From NCBI RefSeq assembly GCF_014925385.1, contig NZ_JACSDK010000017.1, positions 1 through 64,000 of the forward strand: a stretch of 64,000 nucleotides of DNA, read 5' to 3'. A program made the translations under genes and the position numbers. Below, in pieces: positions 63,667-64,000 of the stretch. Each line of letters starts with the position of its first letter. The stretch's first letter is position 1. The DNA comes from Pelagibius marinus. GTDB lineage: Bacteria > Pseudomonadota > Alphaproteobacteria > Kiloniellales > Kiloniellaceae. Below the pieces are notes generated by a model. It made no database searches, had not been told where the DNA came from, and worked only from the letters and a program-made list of their open reading frames with translations.

Positions 63667-64000
63667 TCATGGTCCATGGTCTTGCAGAAAGCTGGATACC
63701 GCTTGGTTAAACTCCGCAGGGTTTTCGATGTTGATCGAATGACCACCATCGAGATCGGTGATGGATATTTCCGGATGAGTTGCGGCTAACCAGTCGCGCG
63801 TTGGCTGAAATCGCCGCTCCTTCAACCCGTTTACCAGCAAGGTCGGGACCCGCAGTTCACCCAGCCGGTCACAAACGAAAAGTCGCGGGATCGCCTCTTG
63901 CTGCAGGAGTGCATAGCCTCCGGGATCGACCTTGTCGGCTTCTATGCTCAGGATTTTGCGGATTTCGGGAGAGAAGCGACGGGCATGGACCGGATGATAG
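63667..64000 (-). CDS. alpha/beta hydrolase, C-terminal part (cut by window edge)
   Basis: The minus strand is open from the window edge to a TGA at 63667-63669 and gives about 111 residues. The product contains LRVPTLLVNGLKERRF and ITDLDGGHSINIENPAEFNQ, the last strands and catalytic-histidine loop of an alpha/beta hydrolase. The nucleophile serine lies beyond the window. Its relation to the neighbouring importer unit is unknown. Confidence 0.75.
   Translation of the reverse strand, partial: YHPVHARRFSPEIRKILSIEADKVDPGGYALLQQEAIPRLFVCDRLGELRVPTLLVNGLKERRFQPTRDWLAATHPEISITDLDGGHSINIENPAEFNQAVSSFLQDHGP

Overview
The window is GC-rich chromosomal DNA, densely packed with short-gap operons. It most resembles an alphaproteobacterium of the Rhodospirillales type. 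The reasons are glxBCD-glnT, a complete Tad/Cpa pilus locus, TTAACCAT (CtrA-type) half-sites, EryD/LsrR-type sugar regulation and an FNR-type box beside a relic of the alternative N-ATPase. I saw no tRNA, rRNA, insertion sequence, CRISPR array or phage gene, so this reads as core and niche-metabolism DNA rather than a mobile island.

Left part (0.2-16.2 kb). A membrane-anchored CoxG-like protein, a secreted unknown and two tandem 183-residue membrane paralogues end at a strong hairpin. An ammonium transporter with a small membrane partner faces away from an XRE/cupin regulator. That regulator precedes glxB-glxC-glxD-glnT, a set homologous both to rhizobial glx/glnT and to N-methylglutamate synthase plus gamma-glutamylmethylamide synthetase. 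Similar motifs lie against the -35 boxes of amt and glxB, suggesting one regulon for nitrogen or methylamine assimilation. A TPP riboswitch then leads thiD-thiO-thiS-thiG-thiE-thiY-tenA-thiX, an overlapping thiamine synthesis and salvage operon without a local ABC ATPase gene.

Middle part (16.2-46.3 kb). An FNR-type box stands before a 0.34-kb relic that seems to join the start of an N-ATPase beta gene to the end of its gamma gene. Next come a receiver-PAS-kinase protein, a SARP/BTAD regulator and a PAP2 membrane enzyme. The Tad locus follows (flp, cpaB, cpaC, small lipoprotein, cpaE, cpaF, tadB, tadC, two TPR lipoproteins, cpaA, tadE, tadG), then a 2101-residue type I secreted adhesin, a glycine/asparagine-rich secreted protein and a sensor kinase. 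The flp and adhesin upstream regions share three sequence boxes at identical spacing, the clearest hint here of an undescribed shared control device for surface attachment.

Right part (46.3-64 kb, almost all minus strand). A nine-gene carbohydrate or polyol operon holds an RbsABC-type importer, a SorC regulator, an aldo/keto reductase, a GlpD-like dehydrogenase, an LsrF-like aldolase, a FGGY kinase and a frameshifted GMC oxidoreductase. Its promoter is bracketed by two similar 31-bp dyads. Beyond a LysR relic lies a polar amino-acid importer (binding protein and two permeases, no ATPase gene), a GntR/FadR regulator and a gamma-glutamyltransferase, with a perfect GntR-type palindrome in front. 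The window ends inside an alpha/beta hydrolase gene.
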